In this document: in pieces, positions 33,839 to 43,415 of the stretch
Layout: each line of letters opens with the position of its first letter
Numbering within the stretch: position 1 is the stretch's first letter
NCBI GenBank assembly: GCA_942492375.1
Contig: CALOEL010000007.1
Coordinates: forward strand, 223,841 to 287,840
DNA from: JAHEAO01 sp942492375
GTDB taxonomy: Bacteria > Pseudomonadota > Alphaproteobacteria > Rhodobacterales > Rhodobacteraceae
Reading direction: 5' to 3'
Length of the DNA stretch: 64,000 nt
Position numbers and translations under genes: made by a program
The notes under the pieces: model-generated
Databases searched by the model: none
What the model was told of the DNA's origin: nothing
What the model saw: only the letters and a program-made list of their open reading frames with translations

Positions 33839-35493
33839 CGACCGAGGTCGCGAAAGACGGCAGGCAACTGCTCCGGCAGATCCTCGGCGATCAGGCCGGG
33901 GCCGAATTTCAGCCCGCATTCGACATGCAGCCAGGCCGCGGTTTCGGCCGCGCTCATGGGGTCGAAGCCGCGCGCCAGCAGGCCGGTGACGAACCCCGCC
34001 AGCACATCGCCGGACCCTGCGGTCGCCAGCCAGGGTGCCGCGCGGTCATATTGCGCCGAGTTGATGCTGCGGCGCCCGTCCGGCGCGGCAATGACCGTGT
34101 CGGAGCCCTTGTAAAGCACCACGCAGCCCGCCCGCTTCGCCGCCGCGCGGGTCGCATCGACCTTGGAATAGGCCGGCCCCTTGGTGGCCGGAGCGTTCAG
34201 CTTCTTGGCAATGTCGGGAAAGAGCCGGGCGAATTCGCCCGCATGGGGCGTCAGCACGCAGCGGTCGTGAAGCTGGTCGAACAGGCTCGGCGGATCGTCG
34301 GCATGGGCGGTCAGCGCATCGGCATCGAGAACGGTCGCCCGTTCCGCGCCCAGCACTGCCGTCACTTCGGCGCGCGCATCCTCTTCAAGGCCCAGCCCCG
34401 GCCCGAGACAGACCGCGGTGATCCGGTCATCGCTCAGCGTCTCGACCAGATCGGAGATCTCGGCCAGGGGCCGCAGCATGATCGCGTTCAGTTGCGCGGC
34501 ATTTTCGGCCAGCGCTTCCGCCGGGCATGCCACCGTGACCAGCCCCGCCCCGATCCGAAGCGCGCCCCGTGCCGCCAGCCGCGCCGCGCCGCCCTTGCCG
34601 GGACCGCCAGAGAGGATCACGGCGTGGCCGTGTGTGTATTTGTGGCCGGAGCACTTCCCCACATCCACTAAACCCAGCGGCTCGTCCGACCGAACCGTGA
34701 TCCGGTGCATCTGGAGCGGCCTCGGCGCGAGTCCGGCAGCCTCATGAAGCCAGGTCTTCGACTTCGACCCAGTGTCAAGCGGATGCCCTAGCGACACGAT
34801 ACGCACGCGACCTGCGCACTGAGCGCCGTTGCCGAGAAGATGCCCGATCTTGCGGCGGTGGAACGTCACCGTCAGATCGGCTTCGACGCCGTTCTGCAAT
34901 TCGAAGACGGTGTTATCTTGTTCGGGAGAGGCATGGCTTTCAGAGGAATGCAGCGTTCGACCGCTATCGGAACAAACGCCAGAGGGAATATCAATCGAAA
35001 CTATATGGGCCTCAATCCCGCTACCGCAACGACATGTATGCACATCCCTAAACACGCGCGTCAACAACTCGTCGGGCGCGCGAGTCAGCCCGGTTCCGAA
35101 CACTGCATCTAAGACGAGTCTAGGACGGAAGTCGATAATAGTTCCAACGGCCTCGGCCAATGGACGACACTCCCCCAACTCCCGCCACCGCTCATAATTC
35201 ACCCGCGCATCCGGCGGCAGCTTCTCGGGGTCACCGTAAAGGAACACCTCCACCTCCCAGCCCCATTCCTTCAGCAACCGCGCCACGACGAACCCGTCAC
35301 CGCCATTGTTCCCCGGCCCGCAAAGCACCACCGCGCGGTGCGAGGTCGCTCGCAGCTCCGGCCATTCCTCGAAGATTGCTTTGACCACGCCGCGCCCGGC
35401 GCGTTCCATCAGCTCCAGACCTGTGACCTCGCCGCTCGCTATCGCGGCCTGTTCGATCGCCCTCATCTGCGCGGCGGTCAGAAGTTCGGTCAT
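33835..35493 (-). CDS. nnr: Bifunctional NAD(P)H-hydrate epimerase / ADP-dependent dehydratase
   Basis: A 552-residue metabolite-repair enzyme. The N-terminal YjeF epimerase domain (residues about 1-225) contains CGPGNNGGDGFVVARLL. The C-terminal ADP-dependent dehydratase domain contains LTPHAGEFARLF and ATAGSGDVLAGFVTGLLARG. Residues about 149-205 do not follow the usual family sequence: HTCRCGSGIEA and a polar stretch SSESHASPEQDNT interrupt it, and the DNA there (34879-35049 and beyond) looks less G+C-rich. ATG 35493 was chosen over an upstream frame. Confidence 0.93.
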   Translation of the reverse strand: MTELLTAAQMRAIEQAAIASGEVTGLELMERAGRGVVKAIFEEWPELRATSHRAVVLCGPGNNGGDGFVVARLLKEWGWEVEVFLYGDPEKLPPDARVNYERWRELGECRPLAEAVGTIIDFRPRLVLDAVFGTGLTRAPDELLTRVFRDVHTCRCGSGIEAHIVSIDIPSGVCSDSGRTLHSSESHASPEQDNTVFELQNGVEADLTVTFHRRKIGHLLGNGAQCAGRVRIVSLGHPLDTGSKSKTWLHEAAGLAPRPLQMHRITVRSDEPLGLVDVGKCSGHKYTHGHAVILSGGPGKGGAARLAARGALRIGAGLVTVACPAEALAENAAQLNAIMLRPLAEISDLVETLSDDRITAVCLGPGLGLEEDARAEVTAVLGAERATVLDADALTAHADDPPSLFDQLHDRCVLTPHAGEFARLFPDIAKKLNAPATKGPAYSKVDATRAAAKRAGCVVLYKGSDTVIAAPDGRRSINSAQYDRAAPWLATAGSGDVLAGFVTGLLARGFDPMSAAETAAWLHVECGLKFGPGLIAEDLPEQLPAVFRDLGR

Positions 35494-35664
35494 GGCATCG
35501 CCCTCAGAGTTCGCAAACCGCCCGCGAAACGCGCCATTTGCACAAAAAACAGGCACGCAGCCCGGAATCGTCCCTAGCCCCTGTCCCGGGCCACCCTAGC
35601 GAATTGTGACCCGGGAATAGAAGTGGTCAGACACGCGGGAACCGAAATTCACGGGAGCCGGGCC

Positions 35665-36003
35665 ATGAAGAAGATCGAAGCCATCATCAAGCCGTTCAAG
35701 CTGGACGAGGTGAAAGAGGCGCTGCAGGACGTTGGTGTCCAGGGCCTCAGCGTCATCGAGGTCAAGGGCTTCGGCCGCCAGAAAGGTCATACCGAACTTT
35801 ATCGCGGCGCCGAATATGTCGTCGATTTCCTGCCCAAGGTGAAGATAGAGGTCGTGCTGGCCGACGATCAGGTCGATGCCGCGATCGAGGCCATCGTCGA
35901 CGCGGCCAAGACCGACAAGATCGGCGACGGCAAGATATTCGTGTATCCCATCGAGCAGGCGATCCGCATCCGTACCGGCGAGACCGGCGACGACGCCATC
36001 TAG
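35665..36003 (+). CDS. glnB: Nitrogen regulatory protein P-II
   Basis: A 112-residue signalling trimer subunit sensing 2-oxoglutarate and ATP/ADP. MKKIEAIIKPFKLDEVKEAL, the T-loop with uridylylation site Y51 (GHTELYRGAEYVVDF) and GDGKIFVYPIEQAIRIRTGE are canonical. It is followed by glnA after 62 bases, the usual alphaproteobacterial pair; GlnB controls GlnA adenylylation and NtrB. Confidence 0.96.
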   Translation: MKKIEAIIKPFKLDEVKEALQDVGVQGLSVIEVKGFGRQKGHTELYRGAEYVVDFLPKVKIEVVLADDQVDAAIEAIVDAAKTDKIGDGKIFVYPIEQAIRIRTGETGDDAI

Positions 36004-36065
36004 GACATCGGTGCGCCGGTTCCGGCAGCACCAGATAATTCTCAAGCAAGAGACCAGGAGACATC

Positions 36066-37472
36066 ATGAGCAACAAGGACGTTCTTAAGACCCTCAAGGA
36101 CGAGGAGGTCGAATATGTCGACATCCGTTTTACCGATCCGCGCGGCAAGCTGCAGCATGTGACGCTGCTGGCGGACCTCGTCGATGAGGACTTCCTCGAG
36201 GAGGGTTTCATGTTCGACGGTTCGTCGATTGCCGGCTGGAAATCGATCGACCAGTCCGACATGAAGCTGCTGCCGGATGCCAAGAGCTCCTATCTTGACC
36301 CGTTCTACGCAGAAAAGACGCTGTGCCTGCATTGCACCGTCGTCGAGCCCGACACCGGCGAAAGCTATGACCGCGATCCTCGTGGCACCGCCGAACGCGC
36401 CGAGGCCTACCTGAAATCGACCGGCATCGGCGACACCTCGTATTTCGGACCCGAAGCCGAGTTCTTCCTGTTCGACGACGTGCGCTATTCGGTTGCGATG
36501 AACAAGGTCTCGTTCCAGGTCGATGCGCTGGATGCGTCGTGGAACACCGATACCGAATACGAGATGGGCAACACCGGCCACCGGCCCGGCGTGAAGGGCG
36601 GCTATTTTCCGGTCAACCCGATCGATGACGCGCAGGATGTGCGCGGCGAGATGCTTTCGACCATGAAGCGGATGGGCATGAAGGTGGACAAGCACCACCA
36701 CGAGGTCGCGTCCTGCCAGCACGAACTGGGGCTTCTGTTCGGCACGCTGACCCATCAGGCCGACGAGATCCAGAAGTACAAATACGTGATCCACAATGTG
36801 GCGCAAGCCTATGGCAAGTCGGCGACCTTCATGCCGAAGCCGATTTCGGGCGATAACGGGACCGGGATGCATGTGAACATGTCGATCTGGAAAGAGGGCA
36901 AGCCCCTGTTCGCCGGCGACAAATATGCCGACCTGTCGCAGGAAGCCCTATGGTTCATCGGCGGCATCCTGAAGCATGCCAAGGCGCTGAACGCGATCAC
37001 CAACCCGACGACCAACAGCTACAAGCGGCTGATCCCCGGCTTCGAGGCGCCGGTGCTGCGCGCCTATTCCGCGCGCAACCGGTCGGGCTGCATCCGGATC
37101 CCGTGGGCCGAAAGCCCGAAGGCCAAGCGTGTCGAGGCACGGTTCCCCGATCCGGCGGCCAATCCCTACCTGGCGTTCTCGGCGCTTCTGATGGCGGGCA
37201 TCGACGGCATCCGCAACAAGATCGATCCGGGCCCCTCCTCGGACAAGGATCTCTACGATCTGCCGCCCGAGGAACTGGCCTCGATCCCGACGGTCTGCGG
37301 CTCGTTGCGCGAGGCGCTGGAGGAACTGGAGAAGGACCACGACTTCCTGCTGCATGGTGACGTATTCTCGAAGGGCCAGCTGGACGGCTACATGGCGCTG
37401 AAATGGGAAGAGGTCTACGCCTACGAGCACACGCCGCACCCGATCGAGTACAAGATGTATTACAGCTGCTGA
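36066..37472 (+). CDS. glnA: Glutamine synthetase type I
   Basis: A 468-residue enzyme joining ammonia and glutamate. MFDGSSIAGWK, FGPEAEFFLFD, and the ATP-site NPTTNSYKRLIPGFEAP are canonical. The adenylylation tyrosine is Y397 in DLYDLPPEE, so activity is set by the GlnB-GlnE cascade. Confidence 0.97.
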   Translation: MSNKDVLKTLKDEEVEYVDIRFTDPRGKLQHVTLLADLVDEDFLEEGFMFDGSSIAGWKSIDQSDMKLLPDAKSSYLDPFYAEKTLCLHCTVVEPDTGESYDRDPRGTAERAEAYLKSTGIGDTSYFGPEAEFFLFDDVRYSVAMNKVSFQVDALDASWNTDTEYEMGNTGHRPGVKGGYFPVNPIDDAQDVRGEMLSTMKRMGMKVDKHHHEVASCQHELGLLFGTLTHQADEIQKYKYVIHNVAQAYGKSATFMPKPISGDNGTGMHVNMSIWKEGKPLFAGDKYADLSQEALWFIGGILKHAKALNAITNPTTNSYKRLIPGFEAPVLRAYSARNRSGCIRIPWAESPKAKRVEARFPDPAANPYLAFSALLMAGIDGIRNKIDPGPSSDKDLYDLPPEELASIPTVCGSLREALEELEKDHDFLLHGDVFSKGQLDGYMALKWEEVYAYEHTPHPIEYKMYYSC

Positions 37473-37489
37473 TCGCCCGATCTGAACCG

Positions 37490-37517
37490 AAAAGGGGCGC
37501 CAGTGGCGCCCCTTTTT
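37490..37517 (+). terminator. Rho-independent terminator of glnB-glnA
   Basis: A perfect 12-bp stem (aaaaggggcgcc/ggcgcccctttt) with a 3-nt loop, continuing into T residues, 17 bases after glnA. Confidence 0.92.
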
Positions 37518-37562
37518 GCAATTGCGTATCCGGCAGAACACTGCCGGGCGGATCGGTGCCGT

Positions 37563-38585
37563 TCAGGCGACCCGCATCGCGTCCCGCAGGACCGTCGCCT
37601 CGCGCCGCGACAAACACGGCAGGACCAGATCACCAAATTCCGTATGCAGATCAATCAGATCGGGGAATATCCGCAACAGCTCGGCGCGGGTGTCCTGCGC
37701 CACGCCCTGCATCGCAACCGAGCCGGGATAGAAGCTCTCCGACAGAACGCCATTGGCCTCGACGATCTCGTGTCGGTCGAACATCAGGTGGAAGTAGTCA
37801 ACCTGCGCTGCGGGCGCCGTGCCAACGCCGGGAAGCCCGACAAGATGCTTGGCCGGAACCAGAACCGCCTCTTCGCCGAAGAGCAGCTTGACCTGCCAGC
37901 CTTCAACCAGCATTCGATGATTGGGCGACACGTTCAGTTCGCGGTCGTTGCCGATACTGCCCGCATCGAAGCGGACCGGCGCCATCGCGCCATCGGCGGT
38001 AACGGTGCTTTGTCCGATCCAACGGACCGGTTTCACGCCGCTTTCGGTCCAGACCGCATCGCCGGCGCGAAGCTCCTCGACCAAACTGTCGCCGTCCTGG
38101 ACCCTGATATGGGTTCCGCGCACGAAACAGGGCACGAAGCTGGTGTAGGAGCTGCTTCCGGTATTGCTGCCGCCGACCTTCACGTATTGCGCGCCGCTTA
38201 CCAGCGGGGCGTTCGACGAGAACCCCCATACGTTGCCGGTCTGGCCATTCTGGGAAAACACCGTCAGCGTGCTGGTCGGACCCGTCGGAACGCCGTTGAC
38301 CAGCTCCCTGATCTGGATCAGGGATTCCGCCTCGACCTGCGTCCCGTTGGCGACCAATCCGCCGCCATCCGTAATCGTGTGCCGCGCCCGCTGATCATCC
38401 TCGAAAACGGTGGTGCTGGTGCCGCCGCCCGAAACGTCGTTCAAGGTGACGCGCTGGCCACCACCGGCGGTGAAGGTGAAGACCGTGTTGTTTGGCGTAT
38501 CCGAGTTGTTGATGATCGGGGTCGACGGGTTGCCGTTGATCAACATTGAATCGTTGTCATAGGCAAAGAAAGAACGTGCTACCAT
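37563..38585 (-). CDS. Hint (hedgehog/intein) domain protein
   Basis: A 340-residue protein. The N-terminal half is Ser/Thr/Asn/Gly-rich and resembles beta-rich repeat sequences; the Hint domain runs from about residue 150. Hallmarks are PCFVRGTHIRVQDGDSLVEELRAGDAVWTESG, PVRWIGQS and VSPNHRMLVEG. This is the common Rhodobacterales architecture, in which the Hint module follows a secretable region. Function unknown. No signal peptide. Confidence 0.85.
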   Translation of the reverse strand: MVARSFFAYDNDSMLINGNPSTPIINNSDTPNNTVFTFTAGGGQRVTLNDVSGGGTSTTVFEDDQRARHTITDGGGLVANGTQVEAESLIQIRELVNGVPTGPTSTLTVFSQNGQTGNVWGFSSNAPLVSGAQYVKVGGSNTGSSSYTSFVPCFVRGTHIRVQDGDSLVEELRAGDAVWTESGVKPVRWIGQSTVTADGAMAPVRFDAGSIGNDRELNVSPNHRMLVEGWQVKLLFGEEAVLVPAKHLVGLPGVGTAPAAQVDYFHLMFDRHEIVEANGVLSESFYPGSVAMQGVAQDTRAELLRIFPDLIDLHTEFGDLVLPCLSRREATVLRDAMRVA

Positions 38586-38715
38586 TGGCGTTTACCAGCA
38601 ATCCTCGTTAAAATTCTCTAGTCTTTGTCGACTGGTCCTGTCGACTCCCGCGACCGATAGCAAGGAAAACAGGCGGAATCACGGCACCGCAAGCGCATCT
38701 CCGTAACGTCAGATT

Positions 38716-39492
38716 TCAGCGGCGTGACAAGCTCGCAACCTGGTCTGGTGTCAGATTGTCTGTGCGCAACAGGAACGTGTGGATGGAGAACACCACAGCG
38801 CCAGTTCTGGGCAGCCGCGAAAGACACTGCCGTTCCGAGCGGAGATACGGCGCTGGCCAAGATACCGGCGGTCGTGGATCGGCTTCGGTGCGCGGCGCGA
38901 AAAGCCGCGCCTCTTTCCAAAGATGGGCATTCGCGCGCCACATCGGTCGTTCGGGCCGGATCGCGTCGAAAAGCCTTTGCACCCTACGGGCGATATCATC
39001 GTCGTAAGCGGCGATGGGGCCGTGAATTCCGATCAGCGGCCGCAGAAATTTTTCGGCCAGGGTCCAGCTTGCCGGAAAGCAGAGAACCGCCGCGGTCAGG
39101 ACATGCTCTGCTCCCCGCGGCTGCATGATGCACAGATCCTCTTGCACCAGCCGCCCGGCCGTTGCCAGCGGATCGGCGCGGTCAAGCGTCACCAACCCGC
39201 CGTCCGGGCGCCGGACGCTTTCCTGTCCGACCTGAAATCCCGGCAGGGCCGCAATTGAAGTTAGAACAAAACTCAACAGCTCAGATGCGGCTTCCGCAGC
39301 GGACAGATCAATCAGCAACACATCTTCGGGGCGACCCTTGATCAACTCATCACGCAGCGCCATTTGACCTGCATAGGCGTCGTCGATCAGGATCCACTCT
39401 GCCGGGTCGAGCGGCAGAATGCCCGGCATTCGCGCCAGGCGCGGATCGGACCAGGGAGAGATCGGGAGCGATTTCTGCAACGGATCTGTCAT
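38716..39492 (-). CDS. DUF3445 heme-dependent oxidative N-demethylase family protein
   Basis: A 258-residue protein. LTAAVLCFPASWTLAEKFLRPLIGIHGPI, RPMWRANAHLW and YLRSERQCLSRLPRTGAVVFSIHTFLL are the conserved DUF3445 core. Members are PAS-like heme monooxygenases that demethylate alkylamines and include dimethylamine monooxygenase components. No partner reductase is adjacent. It is divergent from dddP with 120 bases between. Confidence 0.85.
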   Translation of the reverse strand: MTDPLQKSLPISPWSDPRLARMPGILPLDPAEWILIDDAYAGQMALRDELIKGRPEDVLLIDLSAAEAASELLSFVLTSIAALPGFQVGQESVRRPDGGLVTLDRADPLATAGRLVQEDLCIMQPRGAEHVLTAAVLCFPASWTLAEKFLRPLIGIHGPIAAYDDDIARRVQRLFDAIRPERPMWRANAHLWKEARLFAPRTEADPRPPVSWPAPYLRSERQCLSRLPRTGAVVFSIHTFLLRTDNLTPDQVASLSRR

Positions 39493-39612
39493 GGCCGAAA
39501 CCTAACCGCACGAATCCCGGAACCGAAGTCGAAAACCACCCACGGAAAGGTCGGAAACAGGCACGACTCGCCTGTGTCACAGCCCGATGCTGCCCTAAAA
39601 CGGAGTGCTTCG

Positions 39613-40941
39613 ATGGACACCCACTTTCGTGATACCCGCAAGATCGACCCGACACGGGGCGCGACGCTTGGCGACGGCACACCGAACGACGCTGACAGGA
39701 TCGAGATCGGACCGACGCAACTGGCGTTCCGCGAATGGGAAGCGGCGGGGCTGGAACTGCCGAACCTCGAACGGATGCGAGAGTTTCGCTGGAAACGGCT
39801 GACGCAGCATGTCGTGGCGCGGGACTATGGCGGCATCCTCATGTTCGACCCTCTCAACATCCGTTATGCGACCGATTCCACGAATATGCAGCTTTGGAAC
39901 ACTCACAATCCGTTTCGCGCGGTGCTTATCTGCGCCGATGGGTACATGGTGATCTGGGACTACAAGAACTCTCCCTTCCTTTCGGCCTTCAATCCGCTCG
40001 TGCGCGAACAGCGATCCGGCGCGTCGATGTACTATTTTTCGACCGGCGATCGGGGCGACGCCGCGGCCGTCATGTTCGTGGCGGAGGTGAAGGACCTGAT
40101 CAAGAGCCATGGCGGCGGCAACCTGCGGCTGGGTGTGGACAAGATCCAGATCCACGGCTTCCGCGCGCTGCAGGCCGCCGGGTTCGACGTCCGGGATGGC
40201 GAGGAACTGACCGAACGCGCCCGTTCGGTGAAGGGACCGGATGAAATACGCGCGATGCGCTGTGCCAGTCATGCCTGCGAGGTCGCCGTGGCCGAGATGG
40301 AGGTCGCCTGCACTCCCGGCAAGTCGGAAGATGACATCTGGGCGGTGCTTCACGCCGAGAATATCCGGCGCGGCGGCGAATGGATCGAAACCCGCCTGCT
40401 GGCCTCGGGGCCGCGGACCAATCCGTGGTTCCAGGAATGCGGGCCCCGTATCGTTCAGGGCAACGAGATCGTCGCCTTCGACACCGACCTCGTCGGCAGC
40501 TACGGTATCTGTATCGATATCAGCCGGACGTGGTGGGTCGGCGACCGCGCGCCGCGCCCGGATATGATCGAGGCGATGCAGCTTGCGCATGAGCATATCA
40601 TGACCAACATGGAGATGCTGAAACCGGGCGTCGCGATCCGCGATCTGACCTTCAACACCCATGTCCTTCCCGAGAAGTACCAAAAGCAGAAATACTCCTG
40701 CATCATGCATGGTGTCGGGCTTTGTGACGAATGGCCCCATGTCAGCTATCCCGATCACTATGTGGAGGGCGCGTTCGACCACCATATCGAGGCCGGCATG
40801 ACCCTTTGCGTCGAGGCGCTGGTCAGCCCCGAGGGTGGCGATTTCTCGATCAAGCTGGAAGATCAGGTCCTGATCACCGAGACGGGCTATGAGAATCTGA
40901 CCAGATATCCGTTCGACGCTCGCCTCATGGGACGGGCCTAG
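39613..40941 (+). CDS. dddP: Dimethylsulfoniopropionate (DMSP) lyase DddP, M24 fold
   Basis: A 442-residue enzyme cleaving DMSP to dimethyl sulfide and acrylate. It belongs to the M24 creatinase/aminopeptidase P fold. DPLNIRYATDSTNMQLWNTHNPFRA and GGEWIETRLLASGPRTNPWFQECGPRI are near-identical to the Roseovarius DddP I remember. D290, D292, D302, H366, E401 and E416 are spaced exactly like the metal ligands reported at 295, 297, 307, 371, 406 and 421 in characterised DddP. No acrylate genes are adjacent. ATG 39613. Confidence 0.95.
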   Translation: MDTHFRDTRKIDPTRGATLGDGTPNDADRIEIGPTQLAFREWEAAGLELPNLERMREFRWKRLTQHVVARDYGGILMFDPLNIRYATDSTNMQLWNTHNPFRAVLICADGYMVIWDYKNSPFLSAFNPLVREQRSGASMYYFSTGDRGDAAAVMFVAEVKDLIKSHGGGNLRLGVDKIQIHGFRALQAAGFDVRDGEELTERARSVKGPDEIRAMRCASHACEVAVAEMEVACTPGKSEDDIWAVLHAENIRRGGEWIETRLLASGPRTNPWFQECGPRIVQGNEIVAFDTDLVGSYGICIDISRTWWVGDRAPRPDMIEAMQLAHEHIMTNMEMLKPGVAIRDLTFNTHVLPEKYQKQKYSCIMHGVGLCDEWPHVSYPDHYVEGAFDHHIEAGMTLCVEALVSPEGGDFSIKLEDQVLITETGYENLTRYPFDARLMGRA

Positions 40942-41843
40942 CGGTCACCGGCAAGTCCGAAACGGGCGACGACCCCCATGTGATCTGACCCATAAGGCGC
41001 ACGTGGTTCGACCCGGGCATCCATCTCGGGGGGCAGAAGGATGTGATCTATCGGCAGCGGAAGCAGGCCGCCCGACTTGGGGAAGGTGCCGAAATAGGGG
41101 CCGACCTGCCGGGTGCCGGATGCCTGCGCCAACAGCTTGACGCTGCTGCCCCATGGAACCATGTTGAAATCGCCCCCGATCAGCACCGTCGCGTCGAGCT
41201 GCTGAAGCCACGCGGCGATCCCTTCGGCCTGCTGGCGCTGGCTGGCCGGATAGGGCCAGTTCAGATGCAGCGATACAATCCAGGGCGTTGAGCCGTCCGG
41301 CAGCCGCGCCCGGACCGCGGCCATCGGCAGATCTTCCGGACAGAATTCGGTCCCCTCGATCATTGGAAAGCGGCTGAGGATTCCGATGCTCGTCTCTTTG
41401 CCCTCGCCGCAGATCAGCCGATGTTCGAACGAGTCGAAAAGCGAGCGCAAATAGATCAGACTATGCTGGCTGATTTCCTGCAACGTAACGATATCCGGTT
41501 CAACCGAGAGGATTTCGGTTGTCTGCAGCCACCGCGGCTTTTCCTTCTTGAGGAGGTTCTTTTGGTAGAAGACATAGGAACCCTCATCGCCTGCGGAACT
41601 CGAAGAAAATCCGTAAGCGATCGGCACCGCGGCGACCGCGCCCGCAAGGGCCGCGGCAACCGCAAGCCAACGCCCGCCTGTCAGCCACAGCAACACCGCG
41701 CCAACGAGGATCAAAACTGCAATCTGCAACCGGAAAACCGCGACCGAATCCCCGACCGGGTGCACCGAGCCGATGTAGCTGACCGCAAGCAACATAAGCG
41801 CCTGAACCATCATCGTGGAAACAACGATACGACGGACGGTCAC
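40938..41843 (-). CDS. Endonuclease/exonuclease/phosphatase family protein, membrane-anchored
   Basis: A 301-residue protein with two or three N-terminal helices (residues about 10-78) and an EEP catalytic domain. EPDIVTLQEIS, VSLHLNWPYP, LIGGDFNMVPWG, IDHILLP and GSDHMGVVARF give the metal and catalytic residues. Substrate (DNA, phospholipid or phosphate ester) is not readable. The GTG at 41843 was used; an ATG lies 30 bases in. It overlaps dddP by four bases, tail to tail. Confidence 0.85.
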   Translation of the reverse strand: MTVRRIVVSTMMVQALMLLAVSYIGSVHPVGDSVAVFRLQIAVLILVGAVLLWLTGGRWLAVAAALAGAVAAVPIAYGFSSSSAGDEGSYVFYQKNLLKKEKPRWLQTTEILSVEPDIVTLQEISQHSLIYLRSLFDSFEHRLICGEGKETSIGILSRFPMIEGTEFCPEDLPMAAVRARLPDGSTPWIVSLHLNWPYPASQRQQAEGIAAWLQQLDATVLIGGDFNMVPWGSSVKLLAQASGTRQVGPYFGTFPKSGGLLPLPIDHILLPPEMDARVEPRAPYGSDHMGVVARFGLAGDR

Positions 41844-42055
41844 CGCAGGCCCGATCCCTGTGCCGGTCGGAATTCGGCAGCTCTCAATTCATCCATCGCC
41901 GCATCCTTCGCTCCTCGCTCTCGCCTAGCATGGGGTCTCGCGGCTTCCAAGCGCCGCGCGCGCCGGGTGTCACCAAGGCGTGACGGGGAAGCGCCAGGGC
42001 TTGCGGCGGCGCGCCCGAGCTTACAGTCTGGGGGCAGGAACCAGTGGAGGACCAC

Positions 42056-43270
42056 ATGCCGACCGAACGGATCACCTTCAAAGGTCATGATGGCAACAAA
42101 CTGGCGGCGCGTCTTGACCTGCCCGATGGCCCGAGGCTGGGAACGGCGCTGTTCGCGCATTGCTTCACATGCTCGAAAGACATCCCCGCCGCGCGGAGGA
42201 TCGCATCGCGGCTTGCGGCAGCGGGATTTGCCGTCCTTCGGTTCGATTTCACAGGGCTCGGACATTCCGGTGGCGAGTTCGAGAACACATCGTTCACCAC
42301 GAACATTCAGGACCTGGTCCTCGCCTGCAGGTACCTTTCGGGGCGCGGTATGGCGCCGGGCCTTCTGATCGGCCATTCCCTTGGCGGCGCCGCGGTCCTG
42401 AAAGCAGCTGGTGAACTGCCGTCCGTCAAGGCGGTAGTCACGATCGGGGCGCCGTTTGACCCTTCCCACGTGACCGGAAACTTTGCCGGGGCCCTCGACC
42501 GGATCAAGGCAGAGGGTGTTGCAGAGGTCGAGCTGGCGGGACGCCCTATCCGGATCGGCCAGAATTTCGTCGAGGATATCTCCAAGGAAAACCTCGAACC
42601 CGCTATCGCCGGGCTGAAACGCGCCCTGCTGATCCTGCACGCTCCGCGGGACGAGTTGGTTTCGATCGACAATGCCGGAGATATCTTTCGGGCCGCCAAG
42701 CATCCCAAGAGCTTCGTCACGCTCGACGATGCCGATCACCTGATCACCCGGCCCGAAGATGCCGAATACGCCGCCGAGGTCATTGCGGCCTGGGCGGACA
42801 GGTATCTCGACATTCCCGCGCCTGCGCCGCCCCAGGGCGCACCCGAGGGGATCGTGCGGGTCTCAGAGGCGGACCCCGAGGGATTCCTGCAGGACGTGAA
42901 TGCCGGCCCGCATCATCATACGCTGGCGGATGAACCCGAAGCCTATGGCGGCACCAATCGTGGCATGACGCCCTACGGCTTTCTGGCCGCAGGACTCGGT
43001 GCCTGCACCTCCATGACGATCCGCATGTATGCCCGCCGCAAGAAATGGCCGTTGGCCCATGTCAGCGTCGATGTATGTCACGACAAGGTCCATGCCGAGG
43101 ACGCGGAGGCTGGAACAGGCGCGAAGGCCGACCACTTCTTCCGCGAGATCCGGCTGGAGGGCGAGCTGACCGACGAGCAACGCGCGAAATTGCTTGAGAT
43201 CGCCGATAAATGTCCGGTTCACCGGACGTTGGAGCAGAACGCGGTGGTGAAGACCAAGTTGACCGAGTGA
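42056..43270 (+). CDS. Fused alpha/beta hydrolase and OsmC-like protein
   Basis: A 404-residue two-domain protein. Residues about 1-250 form an alpha/beta hydrolase with nucleophile GHSLGGAA and the acid/His region ADHLITRPED. Residues about 270-404 form an OsmC domain with GACTSMTIRMYA and CPVHRTLEQNA, whose two cysteines reduce organic hydroperoxides in OsmC/Ohr. GGAGG precedes the ATG. The fusion is known across proteobacteria but not biochemically resolved as far as I know. Confidence 0.92.
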   Translation: MPTERITFKGHDGNKLAARLDLPDGPRLGTALFAHCFTCSKDIPAARRIASRLAAAGFAVLRFDFTGLGHSGGEFENTSFTTNIQDLVLACRYLSGRGMAPGLLIGHSLGGAAVLKAAGELPSVKAVVTIGAPFDPSHVTGNFAGALDRIKAEGVAEVELAGRPIRIGQNFVEDISKENLEPAIAGLKRALLILHAPRDELVSIDNAGDIFRAAKHPKSFVTLDDADHLITRPEDAEYAAEVIAAWADRYLDIPAPAPPQGAPEGIVRVSEADPEGFLQDVNAGPHHHTLADEPEAYGGTNRGMTPYGFLAAGLGACTSMTIRMYARRKKWPLAHVSVDVCHDKVHAEDAEAGTGAKADHFFREIRLEGELTDEQRAKLLEIADKCPVHRTLEQNAVVKTKLTE

Positions 43271-43415
43271 GGTCAACATGGGGAGGCGGCATGGCAGTCT
43301 TCTCACCGAGATTCCCGACCCTGTTCCACGCCTCCTTTCGCTGCAAGGAAACGGAACCGCGTCGAATCCGTTTCGTTGATACAGACCGCCCGCAGCTGCA
43401 GGAAGGAGATAACAG

